From: Pseudomonas sp. S37
Lineage (GTDB): Bacteria > Pseudomonadota > Gammaproteobacteria > Pseudomonadales > Pseudomonadaceae
Assembly: GCF_016658545.1 (NCBI RefSeq)
Contig: NZ_JACVZC010000014.1
Span: 1 to 64,000, forward strand
Direction: 5' to 3'
DNA: 64,000 nucleotides
Shown: piece by piece, positions 16,334 to 25,650 of the stretch
Layout of the letters: every line of letters begins with the position of its first letter
How positions within the stretch are numbered: the first letter of the stretch is position 1
Notes under the pieces: generated by a model
What the model saw: the letters and a program-made list of their open reading frames with translations, nothing else
The model's database searches: none
Told to the model about the DNA's origin: nothing
Translations under genes and position numbers: made by a program

Positions 16334-17005
16334 ATGCGTGTGCTGCTGGTCGAAGACCACCTGCAACTGGCCGAAAGCGTGGCCCTGGCCTTGAAAAGCC
16401 ACGGCCTGACCGTGGATGTGCTGCATGACGGCGTGGCTGCCGACCTGGCCCTGGCCAGCGAGGAATACGCCGTGGCCGTACTGGATGTCGGCCTGCCGCG
16501 CATGGACGGCTTCGAGGTACTGGCGCGCCTGCGCGGCCGTGGCAAGACCTTGCCGGTCTTGATGCTGACGGCGCGCAGCGACGTCAAGGACCGTGTCCAT
16601 GGGCTGAACCTGGGCGCTGACGATTACCTGGCCAAGCCGTTCGAGCTGACCGAGCTGGAAGCCCGGGTCAAGGCCCTGCTGCGGCGCAGCGTGCTCGGCG
16701 GCGAACGCCAGCAACGCTGTGGGCCGCTGGTGTATGACCTGGACACCCGGCGGTTTTCTCTGGGCGACGATAACCTGACCCTGACCTCGCGTGAGCAGAG
16801 CGTGCTGGAAGCGCTGATCGCCCGCCCTGGCCGGGTGATGAGCAAGGAGCAGTTGGCCGCCCAGGTATTCGGCCTGGACGAAGAAGCCAGCCCTGACGCC
16901 ATCGAGATCTACATCCACCGCCTGCGCAAGAAGCTCGACGGCCACCCGGTGGCTATCGTCACCTTCCGTGGCCTGGGCTATCTGCTCGAGCACCGCGATG
17001 CGTGA
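16334..17005 (+). CDS. tctD: Response regulator TctD
   Basis: This 223-residue OmpR/PhoB-family regulator controls tricarboxylate transport. The receiver domain (1-115) has D8 and phospho-acceptor D51 (VLDVGLPRMDGF), with the LAKPFE lysine near 101. The C-terminal winged helix covers about 125-218 (REQSVLEALIARPGRVMSKE). It is divergent from opdH and overlaps tctE by 8 bases. Because TctE is encoded with it and the Tct genes lie opposite, it most likely activates opdH-tctCBA in response to citrate-like acids. Confidence 0.94.
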   Translation: MRVLLVEDHLQLAESVALALKSHGLTVDVLHDGVAADLALASEEYAVAVLDVGLPRMDGFEVLARLRGRGKTLPVLMLTARSDVKDRVHGLNLGADDYLAKPFELTELEARVKALLRRSVLGGERQQRCGPLVYDLDTRRFSLGDDNLTLTSREQSVLEALIARPGRVMSKEQLAAQVFGLDEEASPDAIEIYIHRLRKKLDGHPVAIVTFRGLGYLLEHRDA

Positions 17006-18377
17006 CAACGGCAGCCTGCGCGGGCGTTTGCTGGGCAACCTGGCGCTGTTGCTGGTGGTGCTGATGCTGGCCAGCGGCCTGAGCGCCTACTGGAATGGTC
17101 GCGAGGCTGCCGACACCGCCTACGACCGCACCTTGCTCGCCTCGGCGCGGACCATCGCCGCCGGCCTGTCGCAGCGCGACGGCTCGCTGAGCGCGGACGT
17201 GCCCTACGTGGCGCTGGATACCTTCGCCTACGACAGCGCCGGGCGCATCTACTACACGGTGCTGGATATCAAGCAGCGGCTGATTTCCGGCTACGAGAAC
17301 CTGCCACCACCACCGCCTGGTACCCCGCGCACCGACGACTACCCGGCGCTGGCGCGGTTCTATAACGCCACCTACCTGGGCCAGGACGTACGCGTGGTCA
17401 GCCTGCTGAAACCGGTGAGCGAGCCGAACATGAACGGCATGGCGGAAATCCGTGTGGCCGAGACCGAAGAAGCACGCGTGACCATGGCCCGCGGGTTGAT
17501 GGCCGATACCTTGCTGCGCCTGGGGATGCTGGCACTGGGCGCACTGGTGATGGTGTGGTTTGCCGTCAGTGCCGCCTTGCGGCCGCTGGAGCGCCTGCGC
17601 ACAGCGGTGGAGGAGCGCCAGCCGGACGACCTGCGGGCCTTGCCGGTGGTGCAGGTGCAGCGTGAGCTGGGTCCGTTGGTGCGGGCCTTGAACCACTTTA
17701 CCGAACGCTTGCGTGGGCAATTCGAGCGTCAGGCGCAGTTCATTGCCGACGCCGCTCACGAGCTGCGTACACCGTTGGCAGCGCTGAAGGCGCGGGTCGA
17801 GCTGGGCTTGCGCTCGTCCGAACCGCAGGCGTGGCGGCAGACTTTGGAGTCGGCGGCCCAGGGTACCGACAGGCTGACTCACCTGGCCAACCAGCTGCTG
17901 TCGCTGGCGCGGGTCGAGAACGGCGCGCGGGCGATTGCCGAGGGTGGTGCGCAGCGCCTGGACCTGAGCCAACTGGCCCGTGAACTGGGCATGGCCATGG
18001 CGCCGCTGGCGCACAAGCGCGGGGTGGCGCTGGCGCTGGAGGCCGAGGCGCCGGTGTGGCTGAAAGGCGAGCCGACGTTGCTCAACGAGCTGTTGAGCAA
18101 CCTGGTGGACAATGCCCTGGCACATACACCGGAGGGTGGCAACGTGATTTTGCGGGTGCTGGCGCCGGCGGTGCTGGAAGTGGAGGATGACGGGCCGGGG
18201 ATTCCCGAGGCCGAGCGCGAGCGGGTGTTCGAGCGTTTTTACCGGCGTAGTGCGCAGGGCAGCGGGTTGGGGCTGGCGATTGTGGGCGAGATCTGCCGGG
18301 CGCACCTGGCGCAGGTGAGCCTGCATGATGGCGCCAATGGCGGGTTGCGGGTGCGGGTGAGTTTTATTGCTGATTGA
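16998..18377 (+). CDS. tctE: Sensor histidine kinase TctE
   Basis: This 459-residue membrane kinase partners TctD. TM1 at about 11-30 and TM2 at about 173-192 enclose a periplasmic sensor of roughly 140 residues with a Pro-rich turn (NLPPPPPGTPRTDDYPA). The HisKA domain carries H254 in [20 protein letters not shown]. ATPase boxes follow: NELLSNLVDNALAHTPEGG, DDGPGIPEAERERVFERF and GSGLGLAIVGEI. I start at ATG 16998, which overlaps the tctD stop. The frame is open a little further upstream within tctD. Confidence 0.94.
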   Translation: MRDNGSLRGRLLGNLALLLVVLMLASGLSAYWNGREAADTAYDRTLLASARTIAAGLSQRDGSLSADVPYVALDTFAYDSAGRIYYTVLDIKQRLISGYENLPPPPPGTPRTDDYPALARFYNATYLGQDVRVVSLLKPVSEPNMNGMAEIRVAETEEARVTMARGLMADTLLRLGMLALGALVMVWFAVSAALRPLERLRTAVEERQPDDLRALPVVQVQRELGPLVRALNHFTERLRGQFERQAQFIADAAHELRTPLAALKARVELGLRSSEPQAWRQTLESAAQGTDRLTHLANQLLSLARVENGARAIAEGGAQRLDLSQLARELGMAMAPLAHKRGVALALEAEAPVWLKGEPTLLNELLSNLVDNALAHTPEGGNVILRVLAPAVLEVEDDGPGIPEAERERVFERFYRRSAQGSGLGLAIVGEICRAHLAQVSLHDGANGGLRVRVSFIAD

Positions 18378-18385
18378 TGTGTCGC

Positions 18386-18481
18386 CTGTGCTGGCCCTTT
18401 CGCGGGTAAACCCGCTCCCACAGGTGCAGTGCGGTCTATCTCTGTGGGAGCGGGTTTACCCGCGAAGAGGCCGGCACAGGC
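18386..18481. repeat. REP pair between convergent tctE and HDOD gene
   Basis: Head-to-head REP units with GCGGGTAAACCCGCTCCCAC on the left and the mirrored CTGTGGGAGCGGGTTTACCC on the right. Outer CCTGTGC and GCACAGG also pair. Confidence 0.87.
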
Positions 18482-18490
18482 TTACACCAT

Positions 18491-19297
18491 TCAGCGCAAC
18501 ATGCTCCGCGCCTCAAGCAGCTCATCCACCTCAAGCTCGGTACCAAACGGCAACCCCAGGTGGCGGTACGCCGGCAGTGCCGCCAATGGCCGTTGGCGCC
18601 CACGCTGGCTGATGCAGCGGGCGATCTGCACGATGTCGATGTAATCGACCTTGTCAGTCTGCCGGTCCAGGTCCTGAACCTGGCTTGGCAGGTTGACCAG
18701 TTGCTCCGGAAACTCCCACGCCTTGAGAATCTTGTCGCCCAGCGCCGGCTGGATCTGCTCGATCACGTAATGCAGGCAGACCGGGTCTGACAACAGTTCG
18801 TTGTGCTCTTCGGCATAGATCAGCACCGGCAGGGCGCCAATCTGGTTCACCAGGCCGCCCAAGGTCGCCTGCTCAGGCTTGAGCTGGGTGTAGCGGCGGC
18901 AGATTTCGTAGCTGATGCCCGCTACTTCCAGGCTGTTGGCCCAGATATCGCGCAGTTTTTGCTCAACTGCCGATGAGCGGGCATGGAATATCTGTTCGAT
19001 CACCAGGCCAATGGCCAGGTTACAGCTGTAGTTGATGCCCAGCCGCGTGATGGCGGTGTGCAGGTCGGTGACCTCGACCGCCGCGCGCAGCAGTGGGCTG
19101 TTGACGACCTTGATCAGGCGCGCTGAAAGGGCCGCATCGCGACCGATTACCTTGCTCAGGGCCGCTACGCTGATCTCGCTGTCTTCCGCGGCTTCGCGGA
19201 TGCTCAGGGCAACCTCGGGCAGGGTTGGCAGGACCAGGTCATCCTTTTCGATGGCATCGAGCAACTGTGCTTGAACCATCTCGGCCAGCTTGTTCAT
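18491..19297 (-). CDS. HDOD-domain signalling protein
   Basis: This 268-residue protein is mostly a single HDOD domain (about 15-215: LVLPTLPEVALSIREAAED, DAALSARLIKVVNSPLLRA, ITRLGINYSCNLAIGL). HDOD proteins lack the metal-binding HD residues and act in signalling or adaptor roles, often in motility and c-di-GMP pathways. No output domain is attached. It is followed on the minus strand by the REP pair. The specific role is unknown. Confidence 0.88.
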   Translation of the reverse strand: MNKLAEMVQAQLLDAIEKDDLVLPTLPEVALSIREAAEDSEISVAALSKVIGRDAALSARLIKVVNSPLLRAAVEVTDLHTAITRLGINYSCNLAIGLVIEQIFHARSSAVEQKLRDIWANSLEVAGISYEICRRYTQLKPEQATLGGLVNQIGALPVLIYAEEHNELLSDPVCLHYVIEQIQPALGDKILKAWEFPEQLVNLPSQVQDLDRQTDKVDYIDIVQIARCISQRGRQRPLAALPAYRHLGLPFGTELEVDELLEARSMLR

Positions 19298-19324
19298 GGG
19301 CGTGTCTACCGCAGTGGTGGTGCG

Positions 19325-19345
19325 GCCCCGCCTCGCGGGCGGGGC
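19325..19345 (-). other. GC-rich hairpin after ygfZ
   Basis: GCCCCGCC (19325-19332) pairs with GGCGGGGC (19338-19345) in the gap between the ygfZ stop and the HDOD start. No T-run follows, so it may be a weak terminator or RNA-stabilising hairpin. Confidence 0.4.
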
Positions 19346-19352
19346 AGGCTGG

Positions 19353-20294
19353 TCAGCGTTGGATTTCCCGGTCGCGGTCCAGTTCGTAAGGCAGGGTCAG
19401 CACCTGCAGGCGCGGGCCTTCCAGGCTGCCCAGGTGCAGGTTGTTGTCTTCAACCGCATCGGCGCTGAGTACCGCGAGCAGCTCGCAGCCCGCGCCGCTG
19501 CTGGCTGCAATCACCACTTCACCGACCGACGAGCCATGGGTGGGCGAGAAAATTTCGGCGCCCGGGGCTGGAATGGCTTGCTGGTCGAGTGCCAGGCGGT
19601 ACTGGCGGCGCTTGAGCTTGCCCAGGTACTGCATGCGCGCGACGATTTCCTGGCCCGTGTAGCAACCTTTCTTGAAGCTGACGCCATCGACAGCCTGCAG
19701 GTTGATCATCTGCGGGATGAACAGCTCGCGCGTCGGGCCCATGACTTGGCCGATGCCGGCGCGAATCTGCCCCAGCAGCCAGTCGTTGACCGAGCCTTCC
19801 GGCAGGGTAGCGGCGAGGGCCTGACTCACAGGCTCGGCGTTGTCCGTCGGCACCCAAAGCTCTATCCGGCCAGCGGACACGGCAATGGCAATCAGCCCGT
19901 CATGGCGCACGGTGCTGCCAGCTGCTGCCGGCACTTCGAGCCCCAGCGCCTGCAGTGCCGCTTCGCCACCTTGCAGGCCGAAGCGTGCCCAGGCGGCACT
20001 TTCATCGGTCAGTGTGGCCTTGGAGAACACGGCGTATTTCTTCAGGTCGGCCAGTTGCGCATCGAGCAGTTCGCTGGCCATGGCCAGCAAGTAGCCATTG
20101 CCTTCGGGCAGGATGCGGAAGCTGGACTGCATGCGCCCTTTGACCATGCAGCGGGCGCCAAGGCTGGCATGTTCCTGGCTGAGGTAGTTGATGTTGCAGG
20201 TCAGCTGGCCTTGCAGGAACTTGCCTGCATCGGAGCCGCGGACGGCGAGGATGCCCTCGTGGGACAGGGGGCAAAAGAAAGCGGAATCGGCCAT
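19353..20294 (-). CDS. ygfZ: YgfZ, folate-dependent Fe-S cluster repair/assembly factor
   Basis: This 313-residue GcvT-like protein binds tetrahydrofolate and supports Fe-S enzymes such as MiaB. The diagnostic YgfZ motif KGCYTGQE is at 209-216 with redox-active C211. The N-terminal RGSDAGKFLQGQLTCNI matches the folate-binding fold. It is divergent from sdhE over 133 bases, in the usual gamma-proteobacterial order (ygfZ next to sdhE and ygfX). Confidence 0.94.
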   Translation of the reverse strand: MADSAFFCPLSHEGILAVRGSDAGKFLQGQLTCNINYLSQEHASLGARCMVKGRMQSSFRILPEGNGYLLAMASELLDAQLADLKKYAVFSKATLTDESAAWARFGLQGGEAALQALGLEVPAAAGSTVRHDGLIAIAVSAGRIELWVPTDNAEPVSQALAATLPEGSVNDWLLGQIRAGIGQVMGPTRELFIPQMINLQAVDGVSFKKGCYTGQEIVARMQYLGKLKRRQYRLALDQQAIPAPGAEIFSPTHGSSVGEVVIAASSGAGCELLAVLSADAVEDNNLHLGSLEGPRLQVLTLPYELDRDREIQR

Positions 20295-20427
20295 GGGTCA
20301 TCGCGGTGGCTAAAGACTGGCGGCCATCATAGAACGCCGGTAACAAAATAGGTAGGTGACTAGACCAACGCCCGGTGTCGCTTCGCTCGCCTGGCTGTAT
20401 ACTGGCGGGCCATTCGAGGAGGGCCCC

Positions 20428-20682
20428 ATGGTCGAACAAACTGAACTCAACCGGCTTTTCTGGCACAGCCGCCGCGGCATGCTGGAACTGGACGTACTGC
20501 TGGTGCCTTTCACCCAGGAAGTCTACTCCACCCTCAACGAGACCGACCGCGACCTGTACGTGCGGCTGTTGAGCTGCGAGGACCAGGACATGTTCGGCTG
20601 GTTCATGGAGCGCACCGAGTCTGAAGACCCGGAGTTGCAGCGCATGGTTCGCATCATATTGGACCGTGTCCAGCCCAAGTGA
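20428..20682 (+). CDS. sdhE: SdhE, FAD assembly factor for succinate dehydrogenase
   Basis: This 84-residue protein promotes covalent flavinylation of SdhA. The invariant RGMLELD motif is at 16-22 and the C-terminal DQDMFGWFM is also conserved. GAGGAGGG at 20416-20423 sets the ATG at 20428. An upstream in-frame extension has no ribosome site. The stop lies inside the next gene, an overlap of 17 bases, so the two are coupled. Confidence 0.95.
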   Translation: MVEQTELNRLFWHSRRGMLELDVLLVPFTQEVYSTLNETDRDLYVRLLSCEDQDMFGWFMERTESEDPELQRMVRIILDRVQPK

Positions 20683-21124
20683 GTGCTTCGAGTGCCGCTG
20701 GCAAGGCTCGCGCCTGCTGCTAGCGGCCTACCTGGCGTGCCAGGTACTGGCGTGGCTTGCCGTGTGGGCGAGCCCGCTGCCTGGGTGGTTGGCCCTTACT
20801 GTCGCCGCCGCCTGTCTTGCCCACGCTGCCTGGGCCATTCCCCGACGTATTCTGCTGACCCATGAGCATGCCGTTGTCGGCCTGCGCCGTGATGTGCGCG
20901 GCTGGCAGGTGTTCAGCCGTGGCGGTGGCTGGCAGCCGGTGCGCTTGTGTCGGGACAGCGTGGCGTTGCCGGGGTTGGTGGTGTTGCGTTTTCAGCGCGC
21001 AGGGCACTGGTTGGGGCAAAGCCAGTGTGTGCCTCGGGATGCGCTGGGGGCGGATGAGCATCGGCGTTTGCGGGTGAGGTTGAAGTTCAGCCGGCGCAGG
21101 TGGGCAGCGGTACGCCGTGCATAG
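20666..21124 (+). CDS. YgfX-like membrane protein
   Basis: A protein of about 152 residues with two membrane segments (about 15-35 and 40-58, [20 protein letters not shown] and [17 protein letters not shown]) and a basic C-terminal cytoplasmic part ([19 protein letters not shown]). The position behind sdhE and the two-TM layout match YgfX/CptA. In E. coli that protein has been proposed to be a toxin neutralised by SdhE/YgfY, but the toxin-antitoxin interpretation is disputed. The GTG start at 20666 overlaps sdhE. The start is uncertain by a few codons. Confidence 0.78.
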   Translation: MSSPSECFECRWQGSRLLLAAYLACQVLAWLAVWASPLPGWLALTVAAACLAHAAWAIPRRILLTHEHAVVGLRRDVRGWQVFSRGGGWQPVRLCRDSVALPGLVVLRFQRAGHWLGQSQCVPRDALGADEHRRLRVRLKFSRRRWAAVRRA

Positions 21125-21133
21125 CGTCATACC

Positions 21134-21232
21134 CTGCTGGCTCCTTCGCGGGTGAACCCGCTCCCACAGGTGCTGCACAGATTCTGGAGCCTGTGCAGTA
21201 CCTGTGGGAGCGGGTTTACCCGCGAAGGCCGT
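21134..21232. repeat. REP pair between convergent ygfX-like gene and nadB
   Basis: Head-to-head REP units (CGCGGGTGAACCCGCTCCCA and TGGGAGCGGGTTTACCCGCG). The spacer contains CTGCACAG and CTGTGCAG, which also pair, so the whole locus can fold into one long hairpin. Confidence 0.87.
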
Positions 21233-21242
21233 GACGCTGTTT

Positions 21243-22847
21243 TCAGAGCGGGCTCAGAATCGTGTCCTTGGCCTCGTCCAGCATCCCCGGGTAATCCAGC
21301 GTGTAATGCAAGCCACGGCTTTCCTTGCGCTGCATCGCCGACAGGATCATCAACTCGGCCACCTGCGCAAGGTTACGCAGTTCGATCAGGTCACGGCTGA
21401 CCTTGTAGTTGCTGTAGAACTCATCGATTTCATCCAGCAGCAGACGAATACGGTGCTGCGCCCGCTGCAACCGCTTGCTGGTGCGCACGATACCGACGTA
21501 GTCCCACATGAATCGCCGCAACTCATCCCAGTTGTGTGCAATGATCACATCTTCGTCCGAATCGGTAACCTGGCTGGCATCCCAACCCGGCAGGGCCTCG
21601 GGCATGGCCACCTGCTCCAGGTGCGCCTCGATGTCGGCCGCCGCGGCGCGGCCATAGACGAAGCATTCCAGCAGCGAGTTGCTGGCCATGCGGTTGGCGC
21701 CGTGCAGGCCGGTGAAGCTGGTTTCGCCAATGGCATACAAGCCAGGCACATCGGTGTGGCCACGGTCGTCGACCATCACCCCGCCGCAGGTGTAATGCGC
21801 CGCGGGCACCACCGGGATCGGCTGGCGGGTAATGTCGATGCCAAACGCCAGGCAGCGCTCGTACACGGTGGGGAAGTGGCTCTTGATGAACTCGGCCGGC
21901 TTGTGGGTAATGTCCAGGTACACGCAGTCCACACCCAGGCGCTTCATCTCGTGGTCGATGGCACGGGCGACGATGTCGCGTGGGGCCAGTTCCTCGCGCG
22001 GGTCGAAGCGCGGCATGAAGCGCTCGCCATTGGGCAGGCGCAACAAGGCGCCCTCGCCGCGCAGGGCTTCGGTGACCAGGAAGCTCTTGGCCTGCGGGTG
22101 GTACAGGCAGGTCGGATGGAACTGGTTGAATTCCAGGTTCGCCACCCGGCAACCGGCCCGCCAGGCCATGGCGATGCCGTCGCCACAGGCGCCGTCGGGG
22201 TTGCTGGTGTAGAGGTAGACCTTGGCCGCACCGCCAGTGGCCAGCACGGTGAAGCGTGCGCCAAAGGTGTCCACCTCGCCCGTGTTGCGGTTGAGCACGT
22301 ACGCGCCCAGGCAGCGCTCACCTGGCAGCCCCAGGCGACGCTCGGTGATCAGGTCGACGGCCACGCGCTGCTCCAGCAGCTGGATGTTCGGGCGCCGGCG
22401 GGCCTGCTCCAGCAGCGTGGTGAAAATGGCTGCGCCAGTGGCGTCGGCGGCGTGGATGATGCGCCGGTGGCTATGGCCGCCTTCGCGGGTAAGGTGGAAC
22501 TCGAAGCCGCCGTCGTCGACGCTGTAGTGCTCATCGCGGGTAAAGGGCACGCCTTGCTCGATCAACCACTGAATTGCTTCGCGGCTGTGCTCGACGGTAA
22601 ACCGCACCGCGTCTTCATGGCACAGGCCGCCGCCAGCATTGAGGGTGTCCTCGACATGCGACTGCACGGTATCGGTATTGTCCAGCACCGCTGCGACACC
22701 GCCTTGGGCCCAGAAGGTCGAGCCATTGGCCAGGTCGCCCTTGCTCAGCACGGCAACGCGCAGGTGGCGGGGGAGGTTAAGTGCCAGGCTGAGACCGGCG
22801 GCACCGCTGCCGATCACCAGGACATCATGTTGGAATTGTTGGCTCAT
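21243..22847 (-). CDS. nadB: L-aspartate oxidase
   Basis: This 534-residue flavoenzyme oxidises aspartate to iminoaspartate for quinolinate and NAD synthesis. The N-terminal FAD-binding [15 protein letters not shown] is at residues 10-24. Succinate-dehydrogenase-like signatures follow: [13 protein letters not shown] near 43, [19 protein letters not shown] near 380. The length is normal. It is divergent from algU, the same arrangement as in other pseudomonads. Confidence 0.96.
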   Translation of the reverse strand: MSQQFQHDVLVIGSGAAGLSLALNLPRHLRVAVLSKGDLANGSTFWAQGGVAAVLDNTDTVQSHVEDTLNAGGGLCHEDAVRFTVEHSREAIQWLIEQGVPFTRDEHYSVDDGGFEFHLTREGGHSHRRIIHAADATGAAIFTTLLEQARRRPNIQLLEQRVAVDLITERRLGLPGERCLGAYVLNRNTGEVDTFGARFTVLATGGAAKVYLYTSNPDGACGDGIAMAWRAGCRVANLEFNQFHPTCLYHPQAKSFLVTEALRGEGALLRLPNGERFMPRFDPREELAPRDIVARAIDHEMKRLGVDCVYLDITHKPAEFIKSHFPTVYERCLAFGIDITRQPIPVVPAAHYTCGGVMVDDRGHTDVPGLYAIGETSFTGLHGANRMASNSLLECFVYGRAAAADIEAHLEQVAMPEALPGWDASQVTDSDEDVIIAHNWDELRRFMWDYVGIVRTSKRLQRAQHRIRLLLDEIDEFYSNYKVSRDLIELRNLAQVAELMILSAMQRKESRGLHYTLDYPGMLDEAKDTILSPL

Positions 22848-23011
22848 GTCGGGACACTAGTAATCTTTGGAGGGGGCGCGGCACAATAGTCACGCGCAGG
22901 TGGCATTGTGAAACTATCGTTAAACTTGGCCGGGTTGCCTTTATAGCAGCCCGAGGTGGCCAATTTCCATGCCGCTTGGCCACTTACCGAGGCGCGCGTC
23001 AACCTTTGTGG

Positions 23012-23039
23012 GAACTTTCCGACATGGCCGGAAATCCTA
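23012..23039 (+). promoter_or_regulatory. Candidate distal AlgU-dependent promoter of algU
   Basis: GAACTT (23012-23017), 17-base spacer, TCCTA (23035-23039). The -35 is an exact AlgU/RpoE consensus; the -10 is a weak match to TCTGA. About 250 bases upstream of algU. The rest of the 445-base nadB-algU gap (22848-23292) shows no gene. Confidence 0.4.
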
Positions 23040-23206
23040 TGAAGGCTGCCCGCACGCCACAAATTGCCGCGGCGACGCAGGGTGGCAGGCCTTTCCGGGC
23101 TGACCTCTGCGTATTCGAAACCTGATTATCGACGTAGCCGGCCGTGTCCGCGCCGCGTCTTCCGTGCAAGCCGACCAAGGGCTGCAGGAAACTTGCTTGG
23201 AGGGGA

Positions 23207-23233
23207 GAACTTTTGCGCAAAGCCCGAGTCTAT
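23207..23233 (+). promoter_or_regulatory. Candidate proximal AlgU-dependent promoter of algU
   Basis: GAACTT (23207-23212), 16-base spacer, TCTAT (23229-23233). This is a close match to the AlgU consensus GAACTT-N16/17-TCTGA. It predicts a start near 23240, about 50 bases before the algU ATG. Autoregulation of algU is established in P. aeruginosa. Confidence 0.65.
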
Positions 23234-23292
23234 GGTTGCAAGCCTGAACGATGGCTGCTGCAACGCTCCTTCGAGTTCACTGAGGAGTGTTC

Positions 23293-23874
23293 ATGCTAAC
23301 CCAGGAAGAGGATCAGCAGCTTGTCGAGCGCGTTCAGCGCGGCGACAGGCGAGCGTTCGATCTGTTGGTGCTGAAGTATCAGCACAAGATTCTCGGGTTG
23401 ATCGTGCGGTTCGTTCACGACACCCACGAGGCCCAGGACGTAGCACAGGAAGCCTTCATCAAGGCCTACCGTGCGCTTGGCAATTTCCGCGGCGACAGTG
23501 CGTTCTATACGTGGCTGTACCGCATCGCCATCAACACGGCGAAGAACTACCTGGTGTCCCGTGGAAGACGGCCACCAGACAGCGATGTCAGCTCCGAGGA
23601 TGCGGAGTTTTACGACGGCGATCATGGTCTCAAGGATCTCGAGTCCCCAGAGCGCTCGTTGTTGCGGGATGAAATCGAAGGCACCGTCCATCGCACCATC
23701 CAGCAACTGCCCGAAGATTTGCGCACGGCATTGACCCTGCGTGAGTTCGACGGACTGAGTTACGAAGACATTGCCAGTGTCATGCAATGTCCGGTGGGTA
23801 CCGTGCGCTCTCGAATCTTCCGCGCTCGGGAGGCCATAGACAAAGCCCTGCAGCCGTTGTTGCAGGAAACCTGA
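23293..23874 (+). CDS. algU: RNA polymerase sigma factor AlgU (RpoE/sigma-22)
   Basis: This 193-residue ECF sigma factor responds to envelope stress and controls alginate and cell-wall genes. Start ATG 23293 (MLTQEEDQQLVERVQRGDRR) follows GAGGAG. A GTG two codons earlier overlaps that site. Region 2 includes HDTHEAQDVAQEAFIKAYRAL, and region 4 includes LREFDGLSYEDIASVMQCP and GTVRSRIFRAREAI. It heads the algU-mucA-mucB-mucD cluster and appears to drive its own promoter. Confidence 0.98.
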   Translation: MLTQEEDQQLVERVQRGDRRAFDLLVLKYQHKILGLIVRFVHDTHEAQDVAQEAFIKAYRALGNFRGDSAFYTWLYRIAINTAKNYLVSRGRRPPDSDVSSEDAEFYDGDHGLKDLESPERSLLRDEIEGTVHRTIQQLPEDLRTALTLREFDGLSYEDIASVMQCPVGTVRSRIFRAREAIDKALQPLLQET

Positions 23875-23905
23875 GACAGCGGCGACAGCCAAGAGAGGAA
23901 CCGCC

Positions 23906-24496
23906 ATGAGTCGTGAAGCTTTGCAGGAATCGCTGTCCGCGGTAATGGATAACGAAGCGGACGAACTGGAATTGCGTCGGGTGCTGAGCGCCGTCGACGA
24001 TGCCGAAACCCGTGCCACCTGGTCGCGCTACCAGGTTGCCCGTGCAGCCATGCACAAGGAGCTGCTGCTGCCCAACCTGGATATCGCCTCGGCGGTGTCT
24101 GCGGCGCTGGCTGACGAAGCCGTGCCGGCCAAGGTCAAGAAAGGCCCTTGGCGCAGCATTGGCCGCCTGGCGGTCGCGGCTTCGGTCACCGTGGCCGTGC
24201 TGGCGGGTGTACGCATGTACAACCAGGATGAGATCACTGGCGCCGAGCTGGCTGCCCAGCAGCCGGTCCAGCAAGGCCTGAGCGTGCCACAAGCACAAGG
24301 CCCGGCTGTTTTGGCAGGCTATAGTGAGAGCAGTGAGCAACCGACCGGGCCAATGGCCAACGGCGTGCTGCAGAACCAGGCCGGCTGGGATCAGCGTCTG
24401 CCAGGTTACCTGCGCCAGCATGCCCAGGAATCTGCGCTCAAGGGCACTGAAACCGCATTGCCATATGCCCGCGCTGCCAGCCTGGAAAACCGTTAA
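23906..24496 (+). CDS. mucA: Anti-sigma factor MucA
   Basis: This 196-residue single-pass membrane protein sequesters AlgU. The cytoplasmic RseA-like domain spans about 1-78 (REALQESLSAVMDNEADELE, then VLSAVDDAETRATWSRYQVA). The TM segment is at about 84-105 and the periplasmic tail contacts MucB. Regulated proteolysis by AlgW and MucP releases AlgU in pseudomonads. The frame is intact, with no mucoidy-type truncation. It starts 31 bases after algU. Confidence 0.96.
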   Translation: MSREALQESLSAVMDNEADELELRRVLSAVDDAETRATWSRYQVARAAMHKELLLPNLDIASAVSAALADEAVPAKVKKGPWRSIGRLAVAASVTVAVLAGVRMYNQDEITGAELAAQQPVQQGLSVPQAQGPAVLAGYSESSEQPTGPMANGVLQNQAGWDQRLPGYLRQHAQESALKGTETALPYARAASLENR

Positions 24497-24508
24497 GTAA
24501 GGAGGATC

Positions 24509-25474
24509 ATGCGCGCGCTACCTCTCCTGTCGCTGCTGATTGGCAGCTGCATGACGGTGCCAGCGTTGGCAGCCAACTCTTCGCCTGAGGCGAGTGAGTG
24601 GCTGAACAAGCTGGCACAGGCCGAGCAAAAGCAGAGCTACCAAGGCTCTTTCGTTTACGAACGCAACGGCAGCTTCTCTTCCCACGATATCTGGCACAAG
24701 GTCCAGGACGGCAAGGTCAGCGAGCGGCTGTTGCAGCTCGATGGCGCCGCCCAGGAAATCGTGCGCGTGGATGGCAAGGTGGAGTGTGTCAGCGGGGCCT
24801 TGGCCAGCAGTGTCACGGCGCCGCCAGACGCTGCACAGCGCGTGCTTGATCCACTGAAGCTGATGGGCTGGTACGACTTGAGCGTGGTGGGCAAGTCGCG
24901 GGTCGCCGGGCGCGACGCAGTGATTGTCACACTGGCCCCACGTGATCAGCACCGCTACGCCTTTGAATTGCATCTGGATCGAAACACTGGCCTGCCGCTG
25001 CGCTCGTTGATGCTCAACGACAAGGGGCAGTTGCTGGAACGCTTCCAGATGACCCGCCTCGATACCGACAAACTGCCCAGTGATGCGGATCTGCGCCCCA
25101 GCGCAGCCTGCAAACCGGTGCAGCCTGCCACCGCCGTCAGCAATGACGCCGTCGCAGGCTGGCGCTCGGACTGGCTGCCGCCTGGCTTCGAACTGGTCAA
25201 CAGTTCGGTGCGCCGCGATCCCAAGCAAAACAGCTCGGTCAGCAGCTTGATGTATGACGATGGCCTGGCGCGCTTCTCGGTGTTTCTCGAGCCGGTGAAA
25301 GACGATGGCGGCACCGACATGCGCACCCAGTTGGGCCCGACTTCGGCGGTTTCGCGCCGTTTGAACACGCCCAAGGGCAAGGTGATGGTGACCGTGGTCG
25401 GCGAAATCCCGCTGGGAACGGCAGAACGCGTCGCGCTGTCGATGCGCCCCCAGGATGCCCAGGCACGCCAGTGA
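24509..25474 (+). CDS. mucB: Periplasmic regulator MucB (RseB)
   Basis: This 321-residue periplasmic protein protects the MucA periplasmic domain from proteolysis and senses lipoprotein or LPS signals. The signal peptide is MRALPLLSLLIGSCMTVPALA. The two MucB/RseB domains cover about 25-200 (WLNKLAQAEQKQSYQGSFVY) and 215-315 (WRSDWLPPGFELVNSSVRRD). It begins 12 bases after mucA, with an AGGAGG-like site in the gap. A 176-base gap without a gene separates it from mucD: no mucC is present. Confidence 0.95.
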   Translation: MRALPLLSLLIGSCMTVPALAANSSPEASEWLNKLAQAEQKQSYQGSFVYERNGSFSSHDIWHKVQDGKVSERLLQLDGAAQEIVRVDGKVECVSGALASSVTAPPDAAQRVLDPLKLMGWYDLSVVGKSRVAGRDAVIVTLAPRDQHRYAFELHLDRNTGLPLRSLMLNDKGQLLERFQMTRLDTDKLPSDADLRPSAACKPVQPATAVSNDAVAGWRSDWLPPGFELVNSSVRRDPKQNSSVSSLMYDDGLARFSVFLEPVKDDGGTDMRTQLGPTSAVSRRLNTPKGKVMVTVVGEIPLGTAERVALSMRPQDAQARQ

Positions 25475-25650
25475 TGGCGCGCTTTTGCGGGCGATGCCAA
25501 GGCGGGCGGACATACGGCTGAAATGAAATTAAAGCATTGTCATTTGCAATCCATCGGCAAATTTTCTATAGGTCAGGCTTTCAGGAGCCTGGCCTTTCCT
25601 GCTTTGTGCAGGGGTCTTTCTAAACTACCGCTCGTTTTGACGGGAGCCGT

